64,000 bases of DNA from Ralstonia pickettii (GTDB lineage: Bacteria > Pseudomonadota > Gammaproteobacteria > Burkholderiales > Burkholderiaceae): positions 3,038,001-3,102,000 of the forward strand of contig NZ_CP066771.1 of NCBI RefSeq assembly GCF_016466415.2, written 5' to 3'. The position numbers and the translations under genes are program-made. The notes under the pieces are model-generated. The model did no database searches. It saw only the letters and a program-made list of their open reading frames with translations, and was not told the DNA's origin. How positions within the stretch are numbered: the first letter of the stretch is position 1; each line of letters opens with the position of its first letter. Positions 51,475-60,428 of the stretch are shown here, in pieces.

Positions 51475-52386
51475 TCAAGCCGTTCGCGACCAATACCCCG
51501 CCTGCCCGTACACGGTCTTCAGATGCTCGATAAAGAACCGGATCTTTGCCGGTACCGGCCGCTGCTGCGGGTACACGGCGAGGATGTCGTAGTCGGGCAG
51601 CGCGTAGTCGTCCAGCACCGTCATCAGCGCGCCGGATTCCAGCTCAGGCTGGATCTCCCACGTTGAGCGCCAGCCCAGGCCCAGGCCTTCGCCCATCCAG
51701 CGGTGCAGCAGTTCACCGTCGTTGCAGTCGAGGTTGCCGTTCACCTTCACGGTGACGGCCTTGCCGTTCTGCTGGAAATACCAGCCGCGCTGCTGACCGC
51801 CCTGCAGGTTGAAGGCGAGGCAGTTGTGGCGCGCGAGGTCATCGAGCGTGCGCGGCACGCCGTGCTTGGCGAAGTACGCAGGCGTGCCGCACACCACGCG
51901 CTTGTTCGACGCCAGGCGAATCGCCACGAAGTTCGGATCGATCGCGCCGCCAATGCGGATGCCCACGTCGTAGCCTTCGCGCACGAGGTCGACCACGCGG
52001 TCGGTCAGGTTGAACGAGATGCGCACGTCGGGGTTGGCACGCAGGAAGTCCGGCGCGTGCGGTGCAACGTGCTTGCGGCCAAAGGCGGCCGGCGCCGAAA
52101 CGATCAGGTGCCCGGTCGCCTTGTGGCGGCCTTCCGCAACGAGCAGCTCCGCGCGGTCCAGCTCCCCCAGCGCCTTCTTGCACTGTTCCATGAAGACCGC
52201 GCCTTGCTCCGTCACCGCAATGCGGCGCGTCGACCGGTGCAGCAGCTTCACGCCCAGGCGGGCTTCCAGCGCGTTGATGCGGCGTCCGATCATGACCGGC
52301 GTCACGTCCTGCGTGAGGGCGGCAGCGGCCATGCTGCCGTGTTCCACCACGGCGATGAACGCTTCGATCTGCTTGAGCTTGTCCAT
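51475..52386 (-). CDS. LysR-family regulator divergent from gcl
   Basis: The 303-residue protein has a LysR helix-turn-helix (FIAVVEHGSMAAAALTQDVT, IGRRINALEARLGVKLLHRS, TRRIAVTEQGAVFMEQC). A periplasmic-binding-like effector domain follows from about residue 92. It is divergent from the gcl operon, the usual layout for a LysR activator of the adjacent operon. The likely inducer would be glyoxylate or a derivative (inference). The intergenic region of 347 bp holds the shared control sites. Confidence 0.9.
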   Translation of the reverse strand: MDKLKQIEAFIAVVEHGSMAAAALTQDVTPVMIGRRINALEARLGVKLLHRSTRRIAVTEQGAVFMEQCKKALGELDRAELLVAEGRHKATGHLIVSAPAAFGRKHVAPHAPDFLRANPDVRISFNLTDRVVDLVREGYDVGIRIGGAIDPNFVAIRLASNKRVVCGTPAYFAKHGVPRTLDDLARHNCLAFNLQGGQQRGWYFQQNGKAVTVKVNGNLDCNDGELLHRWMGEGLGLGWRSTWEIQPELESGALMTVLDDYALPDYDILAVYPQQRPVPAKIRFFIEHLKTVYGQAGYWSRTA

Positions 52387-52733
52387 TCCATCATTCCAGT
52401 TCGCAATGTCTGACCATTTTAGTGAGCATTGCGTACCTGGATTGCGACTTTCTGGCGCATATCACCTGTGACGAATGGCAAAAATGGCGGACGGCCATGT
52501 GATCGATGCAAGCCCGTCAAACCAGTTTTTTGCGTCGCACAAAAACAGCTTCAAATGGCTGCAGCGTGCGCCTTTTCGGCAGTTGGCGTGCCTCCATATT
52601 GGTGCAGCACGCAAAACCATTCGGTATTTTGGGTTAGCAATCAACTGACGAAATCTGCGTTTATCCATATCGGCATGCGGGAATAGGATCAGTTCCAACT
52701 GATTCCCACCTTCCCCTTCCTGGAGACACCCCC
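52387..52733. other. Divergent control region between the LysR gene and gcl
   Basis: The 347 bases should contain LysR-binding T-N11-A sites and both promoters. No single site could be picked with confidence. The short frames present overlap in all directions and do not look coding. The gcl ribosome site is CTGGAGACACCCCC, just before 52734. Confidence 0.5.
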
Positions 52734-54521
52734 ATGCCGAAGATGAGAGCGATTGATGCCGCAGTTGCGGTGATGGAAAAAGAAGGCATCACCACCGCCT
52801 TCGGCGTGCCCGGTGCCGCCATCAACCCGTTGTACTCGGCCCTGCGCAAGGCTGGCAACATTGACCACGTGCTGGCCCGCCACGTTGAAGGCGCCTCGCA
52901 CATGGCCGAGGGCTACACCCGTGCCGAACCCGGCAACATCGGTGTATGCATCGGCACGTCGGGCCCTGCAGGCACCGACATGATCACCGGCCTGTACTCG
53001 GCCTGGGCAGACTCGATTCCCATCCTGTGCATCACCGGCCAGGCCCCCCGCGCCCGCCTGTACAAGGAAGACTTCCAGGCCGTCGACATCGAGTCGATCG
53101 CCAAGCCGGTCACCAAGTGGGCCGTCACCGTGCGTGAGCCGGCGCTGGTGCCGCGCGTGTTCCAGCAGGCGTTCCATCTGATGCGCTCGGGTCGTCCGGG
53201 CCCGGTGCTGATCGACCTGCCGTTCGACGTGCAAGTCGCCGAGATTGAATTTGACCCCGACACGTACAGCCCGCTGCCGGTCTACAAGCCCGCGGCCACG
53301 CGTGCCCAAGCCGAGCGTGCCATCGAGATGCTGTGCCAGGCCGAGCGCCCGCTGCTGGTGTGCGGCGGCGGCGTGATCAACGCCGATGCGGCCAAGCTGA
53401 TGGTCGAGTTTGCCGAGCTGGTGAACGTGCCCGTCGTCCCGACCCTGATGGGCTGGGGCGTGCTCGCCGACGACCACCCGCTCAACGCCGGCATGGTCGG
53501 CCTGCAGACGTCGCACCGCTACGGCAACGCCACGCTGCTGGCTTCGGACTTCGTGTTCGGCATCGGCAACCGCTGGGCCAATCGTCACACGGGCAGCGTC
53601 GACGTCTACACCAAGGGCCGCAAGTTCATTCACGTCGATATCGAACCGACCCAGATCGGCCGCGTGTTCGGCCCGGACCTGGGCATCGTCTCGGACGCCA
53701 AGGCGGCACTGGAGAAGTTCATTGAAGTCGCGCGTGAGCTGAAGGCTGCCGGCAAGCTGCCGTGCCGCAAGAGTTGGAACGCCGACGTGCAGAAGCGCAA
53801 GCGCACGATGCTGCGTCGTTCGGACTTCGACAACGTGCCCATCAAGCCGCAGCGCGTGTACCGCGAGATGAACCAGTACTTCCCGCAGAAGGGGGAAAAC
53901 TCGGTGCGTTACGTGAGCACGATCGGCCTGTCGCAGATCGCTGCCGCGCAGTTCCTGTCGGTCAACCAGCCGCGCCACTGGATCAACTGCGGGCAGGCAG
54001 GCCCGCTGGGCTGGACCATTCCCGCCGCCATCGGCGTGAAGGTGGCATCGCCCAACAGCGACGTGGTCGCCATCTCGGGTGACTACGACTTCCAATTCAT
54101 GATCGAAGAGATGGCGGTGGCCGCGCAGTTCAAGGTGCCGTACATCCACGTGGTGGTGAATAACTCGTACCTGGGCCTGATCCGCCAGGCGCAGCGCAAC
54201 TTCGACATGGACTACTGCGTCCAGCTCGCCTTCGACAACGTCAACGCGCCCGAGCTGAACGGCTACGGCGTCGACCACGTGAAGGTGGTCGAAGGCCTGG
54301 GTTGCAAGGCGATCCGCGTGTTCAAGCCCGAAGACATCGAACCCGCCTTTGCGCAGGCCCGCCTGCTGATGGCCGAGTTCTCGGTGCCGGTGATGGTGGA
54401 GGTGATTCTCGAGCGCGTGACCAACATCGCGATGGGCACCGAGATCGACAACGTGGTCGAGTTTGAAGACGTGCTCGACCTGGAAGACACCCTCACGGAA
54501 GCCGAAGGCGTCACCGCATAA
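52734..54521 (+). CDS. gcl: Glyoxylate carboligase (tartronate-semialdehyde synthase)
   Basis: The 595-residue ThDP enzyme condenses two glyoxylates to tartronate semialdehyde and CO2. Near the N-terminus, [17 protein letters not shown] carries the valine that replaces the usual catalytic glutamate of ThDP enzymes, the hallmark of Gcl. The ThDP motif is in [20 protein letters not shown] with [13 protein letters not shown]. The FAD-type middle domain is present. It is the first gene of gcl-hyi-(repeat)-glxR-ttuD-(repeat)-pyk. All expected domains are intact. Confidence 0.97.
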   Translation: MPKMRAIDAAVAVMEKEGITTAFGVPGAAINPLYSALRKAGNIDHVLARHVEGASHMAEGYTRAEPGNIGVCIGTSGPAGTDMITGLYSAWADSIPILCITGQAPRARLYKEDFQAVDIESIAKPVTKWAVTVREPALVPRVFQQAFHLMRSGRPGPVLIDLPFDVQVAEIEFDPDTYSPLPVYKPAATRAQAERAIEMLCQAERPLLVCGGGVINADAAKLMVEFAELVNVPVVPTLMGWGVLADDHPLNAGMVGLQTSHRYGNATLLASDFVFGIGNRWANRHTGSVDVYTKGRKFIHVDIEPTQIGRVFGPDLGIVSDAKAALEKFIEVARELKAAGKLPCRKSWNADVQKRKRTMLRRSDFDNVPIKPQRVYREMNQYFPQKGENSVRYVSTIGLSQIAAAQFLSVNQPRHWINCGQAGPLGWTIPAAIGVKVASPNSDVVAISGDYDFQFMIEEMAVAAQFKVPYIHVVVNNSYLGLIRQAQRNFDMDYCVQLAFDNVNAPELNGYGVDHVKVVEGLGCKAIRVFKPEDIEPAFAQARLLMAEFSVPVMVEVILERVTNIAMGTEIDNVVEFEDVLDLEDTLTEAEGVTA

Positions 54522-54564
54522 AGACGGCGCGCCCCTCCCTCACCGTCCGATACAAGGAGAAACC

Positions 54565-55347
54565 ATGACAAAGCTGGCAGCCAACCTGACCATGCTCTTC
54601 AACGAGCAGGCCTTCCTTGACCGCTTCGAAGCCGCCGCCCGTGCGGGCTTCCGCGGCGTGGAGTTCCTGTTTCCCTACGCGTTCCACGCCGACCAGATTG
54701 CCGATCGCCTGAACCGCTTCCAGCTCGACCTGGTCCTGCACAACCTGCCGGCCGGCAACTGGGACGGCGGCGAGCGCGGCATCGCCATCCTGCCGGACCG
54801 CGTGAGCGAGTTTCAAGACGGCGTGGGCGAAGCCATCAAGTACGCCAAGGTGCTCGGCGTGAAACAGCTCAATTGCCTGGTGGGCATTCGCCCCGAAAGT
54901 GTGAGCGAAGACGCGGCACGCAAGACGCTGGTGGACAACCTCAAGTTTGCGGCGAAGGCACTGAAGGCCGAGAAGATCGATCTGCTGATCGAACCGATCA
55001 ACACGTTCGATATTCCGGGCTTTTATCTGAACCGCACGCAGCAGGCGCTGGACCTGATCAACGACGTGGATGCGTCCAACCTGTATGTGCAGTACGACAT
55101 CTATCACATGCAGCGGATGGAAGGCGAAGTGGCTAGCACGCTGAAGCGCCATCTGGACAAGATCAAGCATGTGCAGCTGGCGGACAACCCTGGGCGCAAT
55201 GAGCCGGGGACTGGGGAGATCAACTATCAGTTCCTGTTCCGTTGGTTGGATGAGATTGGCTACAAGGGCTGGGTTGGCTGTGAGTACAAGCCCAAGGCAG
55301 GGACCGTTGAAGGCCTTGGCTGGCGGGCTGCTCACAACGTTGCTTGA
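54565..55347 (+). CDS. hyi: Hydroxypyruvate isomerase
   Basis: The 260-residue TIM-barrel enzyme interconverts hydroxypyruvate and tartronate semialdehyde. Blocks include NLTMLFNEQAFLDRFEAAAR, GFRGVEFLFPYAF, LLIEPINTFDIPGFYLN, QYDIYHMQRMEGEV, HVQLADNPGRNEPGTGEINY and GWVGCEYKPKAGT; the acidic residues in these bind metal. AAGGAGAAACC precedes ATG 54565. It ends just before the first large inverted-repeat module. Confidence 0.95.
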   Translation: MTKLAANLTMLFNEQAFLDRFEAAARAGFRGVEFLFPYAFHADQIADRLNRFQLDLVLHNLPAGNWDGGERGIAILPDRVSEFQDGVGEAIKYAKVLGVKQLNCLVGIRPESVSEDAARKTLVDNLKFAAKALKAEKIDLLIEPINTFDIPGFYLNRTQQALDLINDVDASNLYVQYDIYHMQRMEGEVASTLKRHLDKIKHVQLADNPGRNEPGTGEINYQFLFRWLDEIGYKGWVGCEYKPKAGTVEGLGWRAAHNVA

Positions 55348-55379
55348 TTTTTTGTTTGCCTTGTTCCGGCGGGGCGGTT

Positions 55380-55910
55380 CATCCCTTGTTTCATCCCCTG
55401 CCGGGGCTGACTCACTTTTCTTTGTCTTGCCAAAGAAAAGTAAGCAAAAGAAAGGCGCGCCCGAGATGGCGACTTCCCCTTGAATTTATGTCGCAGAGAG
55501 GGGAAGGGAAAAACTCGCTTCGCTCAGACAGTTTCCCTTCCTTTTTCCTCTCTGCAACAGAAATTCAAGGCGCCATCTAGGGCAGGAACGTCAACGGCCA
55601 AACCATCGGCCACGACTGCAGCAGGAACCAGCAGCACAACGCGAAGCAAAGCGAGCAACACCGCAACAAACAAGAGCCACCCAGGACAGCACACAGATTG
55701 TGTGGCCGTACCCTGCCCTAGATGGCGCCTTGAATTTGTGTAAGCGGGCGGAAAATGGAAGGAGGCTGTTTGAGCGCAGCGAGTTTGCCTCCTTCCCCGC
55801 CCGGTTACACAAATTCAAGGAAGGGGTCGCCATCTCGGGCGCGCCTTTCTTTGCTTACTTTCTTTGGCAAGACAAAGAAAGTGAGTCGCCCCCGGCAGGG
55901 GGTGAAAAGG
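55380..55910. repeat. Large nested inverted-repeat module 1 (hyi-glxR gap)
   Basis: Two halves face each other: half A 55380-55583 and half B 55713-55910, with a 129-bp spacer. Each half has a constant outer part (CCCGAGATGGCGA and an AAAGAAA-rich tract) and an inner hairpin closed by CCTTGAATTT/AAATTCAAGG. In A, arms GGAAGGGAAA (55502-55511) and TTTCCCTTCC (55532-55541) flank the loop CTCGCTTCGCTCAGACAG. In B, arms are GGAAGGAGGC (55757-55766) and GCCTCCTTCC (55787-55796). The arm sequence differs, but pairing is kept. Open frames across it are not genes. Together with flanks it fills the 634-bp gap. Confidence 0.92.
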
Positions 55911-55981
55911 GAGTGGACCACCAAGGCCCAAACCACGAACCGCGAACCACCAACACATCCAAACCAAGGAGATCCCTCACC

Positions 55982-56896
55982 ATGGCAACCGCAACTCTGA
56001 ACCTCGGTTTCATCGGCCTCGGCATCATGGGCGCCCCCATGGCAGGTCACCTGCGCGCAGCAGGCCACACGCTCTTCGTGCACGACGTCAACCCGGCACC
56101 CGCCGCGCTGGTGGAAGCCGGCGTGACGGTCTGCACGAGCGCGGAAGAAGTCGCCAAGCGCGCCGACATCATCTTCATCATGGTGCCGGACACCCCGCAC
56201 GTTGAAGCCGTGCTGTTCAGCGAGAAGGGCGTCGCCAAGGCACTGAAGGATGCCGGCAAGGACGCTGCTGCCAACAAGATCGTCGTCGACATGAGCTCGA
56301 TCTCGCCGATTGCGACGAAGGACTTCGCATCGCGCATCAACAAGACCGGCGCGCAATACCTGGACGCTCCGGTGTCGGGCGGTGAAGTGGGCGCGAAGGC
56401 TGCGTCGCTGACGATCATGGTGGGCGGTGAGCAGGCTGCGTTCGACCGCGTTGCTCCGCTGTTCAACCTGATGGGCAAGAACATCACGCTGGTCGGCGGC
56501 AACGGTGACGGCCAGACCACCAAGGTGGCCAACCAGATCATCGTGGCGCTGAACATCCAGGCCGTGTCCGAAGCGCTGCTGTTTGCATCGAAGGCGGGTG
56601 CCGATCCCGCAAAGGTACGTCAGGCACTGATGGGCGGCTTCGCTGCGTCGCGCATTCTTGAAGTGCACGGCGAGCGCATGGTGAAGCGCACGTTCGACCC
56701 GGGCTTCCGCATCGAGCTGCACCAGAAGGACTTGAACCTGGCCCTGCAGGGCGCCAAGACGCTGGGCGTGGCCCTGCCGAACACGGCCACCGCGCAGGAG
56801 CTGTTCAACACCTGCGCCGCCAACGGCATGGGCAAGCAAGATCATTCGGCCCTGTGCCGCGCGATCGAGATCATGTCGAACCACGACATCGCCTGA
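55982..56896 (+). CDS. glxR: Tartronate-semialdehyde reductase (2-hydroxy-3-oxopropionate reductase)
   Basis: The 304-residue beta-hydroxyacid dehydrogenase has an N-terminal Rossmann motif LGFIGLGIMGAPMAGHLRAAG and the signature DAPVSGGEVGAKAASLTIMVGG. A catalytic lysine lies in TKVANQIIVALNIQAVSEAL, and the helical C-terminal domain includes HQKDLNLALQGAKTLGVALP. It reduces tartronate semialdehyde to D-glycerate with NAD(P)H. Its start ATG 55982 is preceded by AAGGAGATCCCTCACC. The frame extends upstream into the repeat module but is not coding there. Confidence 0.95.
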   Translation: MATATLNLGFIGLGIMGAPMAGHLRAAGHTLFVHDVNPAPAALVEAGVTVCTSAEEVAKRADIIFIMVPDTPHVEAVLFSEKGVAKALKDAGKDAAANKIVVDMSSISPIATKDFASRINKTGAQYLDAPVSGGEVGAKAASLTIMVGGEQAAFDRVAPLFNLMGKNITLVGGNGDGQTTKVANQIIVALNIQAVSEALLFASKAGADPAKVRQALMGGFAASRILEVHGERMVKRTFDPGFRIELHQKDLNLALQGAKTLGVALPNTATAQELFNTCAANGMGKQDHSALCRAIEIMSNHDIA

Positions 56897-56972
56897 ATGC
56901 GCGTGTAAGTTGTGTGCACTGTCGCGGCCCTCGGGCGGCGGCAGTCTTTTTGCTGTCTCCCCGCTTTCTGCC

Positions 56973-58292
56973 ATGCACCACGACCAGTCTGCCCAGGCCG
57001 CCCTGCGCGCTGCCCTGCCCAATCCGTCGCCGCGCGCGTTGCTGCACGGCCTGTTTGATACTGCGGTGGCTGCGGTCAGCGCTGCGCAATGCTTGCCGGC
57101 ATTTCTGCCTGAACCGCCGCGTGGCCGCACCATCGTCATCGGCGCCGGCAAGGGCGCAGCGGCGATGGCCGAGGCGGTGGAGCAGCACTGGAAGGGCGAG
57201 CTGTCTGGCCTGGTCGTCACGCGTTACGGGCACGGCCGCGCGCCTGGTACGCAAGGCCGTATCGAAGTGGTGGAAGCCTCGCACCCGGTGCCCGATGCAG
57301 CCGGCCAACGCGCTGCGCAACGCATGGTCAGCCTGCTCGAAGGTTTGACGGAAGACGACCTCGTGCTGTGCCTGATCTCGGGCGGTGGCTCGGCCCTTCT
57401 GGCTGCACCGGCGGAGGGCCTGACGCTGGCCGACAAGCAGTCCGTCAACCGCGCGCTGCTCAAAAGCGGCGCGAGCATCGGCGAGATGAACTGCGTGCGC
57501 AAGCACCTGTCGTCAATCAAAGGCGGGCGCCTGGCACTGGCGTGCGCACCGGCGCGCGTCGAGACGCTGCTGATCTCCGATATTCCAGGCGACGACCCGA
57601 CGCTCATCGCCAGCGGCCCGACGCTGCCCGACGCCACCACCTGCGCGGATGCGCTGGCCGTGATCGACAAGTACGGCATCGACGTGCCCGAAGCGGTGCG
57701 CCGTCATCTGAAAACCGGCGCGGGCGAGACGCCCAAACCCGGCGATGCACGTTTCGAAGGCCATCGCAGTCACGTCATCGCGACGGCTCAGCACGCACTG
57801 GAGGCGGCGGCCGCACAGGCACGCGCACTCGGTTATGAGGCCCACATCCTGTCGGACAGCATTGAAGGCGAAGCACGCGATGTGGCAGAAGTCCACGCCG
57901 GCATCGTGCGGCAGATCGTGGCGCGCAATCAGCCGTTCACCAAGCCGTGCGTGATTCTGTCGGGCGGTGAGACGACCGTGACGGTGCGCGGTAGCGGCCG
58001 CGGCGGGCGCAATGCCGAGTTCCTGCTGGCGCTGGGCGTGGCGTTGGATGGTTTGCCGGGTGTGCATGCGATTGCTTGCGATACCGATGGCATCGATGGG
58101 TCTGAAGACAACGCTGGTGCGATCTTGACGCCGGATAGTCTGGCGCGTGCTGAAGCGCTTGGGTTGAAGCCGAAGCAATTGCTCGACAACAACGACGGGT
58201 ATGGGTTCTTTGATGCGTTGGGGGATTTGATTGTGACTGGGCCTACGCGGACTAATGTGAATGATTTTCGGGCGATTTTGATTACCGGGTGA
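56973..58292 (+). CDS. ttuD: Glycerate 2-kinase (TtuD/MOFRL family)
   Basis: The 439-residue kinase phosphorylates glycerate at the 2-position, giving 2-phosphoglycerate. The N-terminal DUF4147 domain has TIVIGAGKGAAAMAEAVEQH and LCLISGGGSALLAAPAEGLT; MNCVRKHLSSIKGGRLA and ISDIPGDDPTLIASGP follow. The C-terminal MOFRL domain contains ILSGGETTVTVRGSGRGGRN and DTDGIDGSEDNAGA. It has no type-I GarK/GlxK features. ATG 56973 is chosen; the frame opens 63 bp earlier in a run without a ribosome site. Confidence 0.93.
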   Translation: MHHDQSAQAALRAALPNPSPRALLHGLFDTAVAAVSAAQCLPAFLPEPPRGRTIVIGAGKGAAAMAEAVEQHWKGELSGLVVTRYGHGRAPGTQGRIEVVEASHPVPDAAGQRAAQRMVSLLEGLTEDDLVLCLISGGGSALLAAPAEGLTLADKQSVNRALLKSGASIGEMNCVRKHLSSIKGGRLALACAPARVETLLISDIPGDDPTLIASGPTLPDATTCADALAVIDKYGIDVPEAVRRHLKTGAGETPKPGDARFEGHRSHVIATAQHALEAAAAQARALGYEAHILSDSIEGEARDVAEVHAGIVRQIVARNQPFTKPCVILSGGETTVTVRGSGRGGRNAEFLLALGVALDGLPGVHAIACDTDGIDGSEDNAGAILTPDSLARAEALGLKPKQLLDNNDGYGFFDALGDLIVTGPTRTNVNDFRAILITG

Positions 58293-58321
58293 GGTTGGAT
58301 GAGGGATGGATTGAGGTTGTT

Positions 58322-58865
58322 GGTTCATCCCTTGTTTCATCCCCTGCCGGGGCTGACTCACTTTTCTTTGTCTTGCCAAAGAAAAGTAAGCAAAAGAAAG
58401 GCGCGCCCGAGATGGCGACCCACCCCTTGAATTTATGTCGCAGAGAGGGGAAGGGAAAAACTCGCTTCGCTCAGACAGTTTCCCTTCCTTTTTCCTCTGT
58501 GCAACAGAAATTCAAGGCGCCATCTAGGGCTCCAACGGCCAAACAATCGGAGCACGACTGCAGCAGGAATCAGCAGCACAACGCGAAGCAGAGCGAGCAG
58601 CAACAGCAACAGCAACAGCAACAAACAAGAGCCTCCAGGTCAGCACACAGATTGTGTGGCCGTACCCTGCCCTAGATGGCGCCTTGAATTTGTGTAAGCG
58701 GGCGGAAAAAAGAACGGGAACTGTCTGAGCGAAGCGAGTTTTCCCGTTCTCCGCCCGGTTACACAAATTCAAGGAAGGGGTCGCCATCTCGGGCGCGCCT
58801 TTCTTTGCTTACTTTCTTTGGCAAGACAAAGAAAGTGAGTCGCCCCCGGCAGGGGGTGAAAGGGA
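58322..58865. repeat. Large nested inverted-repeat module 2 (ttuD-pyk gap)
   Basis: Half A is 58322-58530 and half B 58665-58865. Half A is nearly identical to module 1 half A over its length, and the spacer shares its first part too, so the whole block has been copied within the operon. The spacer adds a CAACAG microsatellite at about 58597-58623. Half B has its own arms, AGAACGGGAA (58711-58720) and TTCCCGTTCT (58741-58750), again fully paired around the conserved loop. It fills most of the 633-bp gap. Confidence 0.92.
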
Positions 58866-58925
58866 GATGGACCACCAAGGTCCGCAAACGCAGCAAGCAA
58901 TAGCCAGCCACCGGAGCCATCAACG

Positions 58926-60404
58926 ATGCGCCGCTTCCGCAACACCAAAATCCTCGCCACCCTAGGCCCCGCCAGCAGCGACAAAGACACCATCCGCGCC
59001 CTCTTCGACGCCGGCGCAGACGTCTTCCGCCTGAACTTCAGCCACGGCTCGCACGAAGACCACCGCAAGCGCTACGACACCGTGCGCGCGGTGGAGGCCG
59101 AGACCGGCCGCCCGATCGGCATCCTCGCTGACATGCAAGGCCCGAAGCTGCGCATTGGCACCTTTGCCGACGGACGCGTCGTGCTCAAGAACGGTGATCG
59201 CTTTGTGCTCGATCGCGATCCGACGCCGGGTGATGTCACGCGTGTGCACTTGCCGCACCCCGAGCTGTACGCCGCGACCGCGCCGGGCCAGTCGCTGTTG
59301 CTGGACGACGGCAAGATCCGCCTGGCAGTCGAAGCGGCTGATCCGACGGCCATCGTCACGCGCGTGGTCGATGGCGGCCCGCTGTCGGACCGCAAGGGCG
59401 TGAATGTGCCGGATGCCGTGATTCCCATTCCCGCGCTTACTGAGAAGGATCTGCGCGACTTGGACTTCGCCTTGTCGCTGGGCGTCGATTGGATCGCCCT
59501 GTCGTTCGTGCAGCGCGCCGAAGACGTGATCGCCGCGCGCGAGATCATTGGCGACCGCGCGGGCCTGCTCTCCAAGATCGAGAAGCCCGCAGCGCTGCTG
59601 CATCTGGAAGACATCGTGCAGGCGTCCGACGCCCTGATGGTGGCGCGTGGTGATCTGGGCGTGGAACTGCCGCCCGAACGCGTGCCCGGCGTGCAGAAGC
59701 GCATCCTGCGCATGGCGCGCCAGCATGGCAAGCCGGTGGTGGTGGCCACGCAGATGCTGGAATCGATGATCGAAGCGCCGGTGCCGACGCGTGCCGAAGC
59801 CTCCGACGTGGCCAGCGCCGTGTACGACGGCACCGATGCCGTGATGCTGTCGGCCGAGTCGGCCAGCGGCAAGCATCCGGTGGCGGCGGTCAGCATCATG
59901 AACCGCATCATCGCCGAGACCGAACGCGACCCGCTCTACCGCAACCTGATCGACGCGCAGCACCAACCGCCGCTGCCCACGCGCCAGGACGCAATCTGCG
60001 CGGCCCTGCGTGACGTGACGCACATCCTGGGCGCAGTGGCTACCGTCACCTACACGTCCAGCGGCAAGACCAGCCTGCGCGCCGCACGCGAGCGGCCACT
60101 GGCGCCCATCGTGAGCATCACGCCGCGCCTGGATACGGCGCGCCGTCTGGCGATCACGTGGGGTGTACACAGCACGGTCAGCCTCGATGTGAGCAATGTC
60201 GACGAGATGGTGGATGCGGCGTGCCGAGCTGCCGCGCGTGAAGGCTTTGCCGTGTCGGGCGACCAGATCGCCATCACGGCGGGCATGCCGTTCGGTCAGG
60301 CCGGGTCAACCAACCTGCTGCGCCTGGCGGAAATCTGGCCGCAGACGTTGGTCAGCGCCCAGACGCAAACCACTGCACTGCAGCCCGAACCGGCAACGGT
60401 CTGA
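58926..60404 (+). CDS. pyk: Pyruvate kinase
   Basis: The 492-residue glycolytic enzyme converts PEP and ADP to pyruvate and ATP. All domains are present: RNTKILATLGPASSDKDTIR, GADVFRLNFSHGSHEDHRKR, the B domain, LSKIEKPAALLHLEDIVQAS, the signature region with MVARGDLGVELPPERVPGVQ, TQMLESMIEAPVPTRAEASD and DAVMLSAESASGKHPV. A C-terminal allosteric domain ends near 465. Placed after glycerate kinase, it takes the 2-phosphoglycerate product to pyruvate via enolase. A second pyk elsewhere is probable but not visible. Confidence 0.95.
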   Translation: MRRFRNTKILATLGPASSDKDTIRALFDAGADVFRLNFSHGSHEDHRKRYDTVRAVEAETGRPIGILADMQGPKLRIGTFADGRVVLKNGDRFVLDRDPTPGDVTRVHLPHPELYAATAPGQSLLLDDGKIRLAVEAADPTAIVTRVVDGGPLSDRKGVNVPDAVIPIPALTEKDLRDLDFALSLGVDWIALSFVQRAEDVIAAREIIGDRAGLLSKIEKPAALLHLEDIVQASDALMVARGDLGVELPPERVPGVQKRILRMARQHGKPVVVATQMLESMIEAPVPTRAEASDVASAVYDGTDAVMLSAESASGKHPVAAVSIMNRIIAETERDPLYRNLIDAQHQPPLPTRQDAICAALRDVTHILGAVATVTYTSSGKTSLRAARERPLAPIVSITPRLDTARRLAITWGVHSTVSLDVSNVDEMVDAACRAAAREGFAVSGDQIAITAGMPFGQAGSTNLLRLAEIWPQTLVSAQTQTTALQPEPATV

Positions 60405-60428
60405 CGTGGCTTCGGGCCAGCAGGAAGG

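Noticed and set aside
52689-54278. Long minus-strand frame of 529 codons
   Set aside because: It is antisense to gcl, which is complete and conserved.
55480-55833. Small frames over repeat module 1, with equivalents in modules 2 and 3
   Set aside because: They follow the repeat sequence in both directions and give the same translations at each copy; no ribosome sites or domains.
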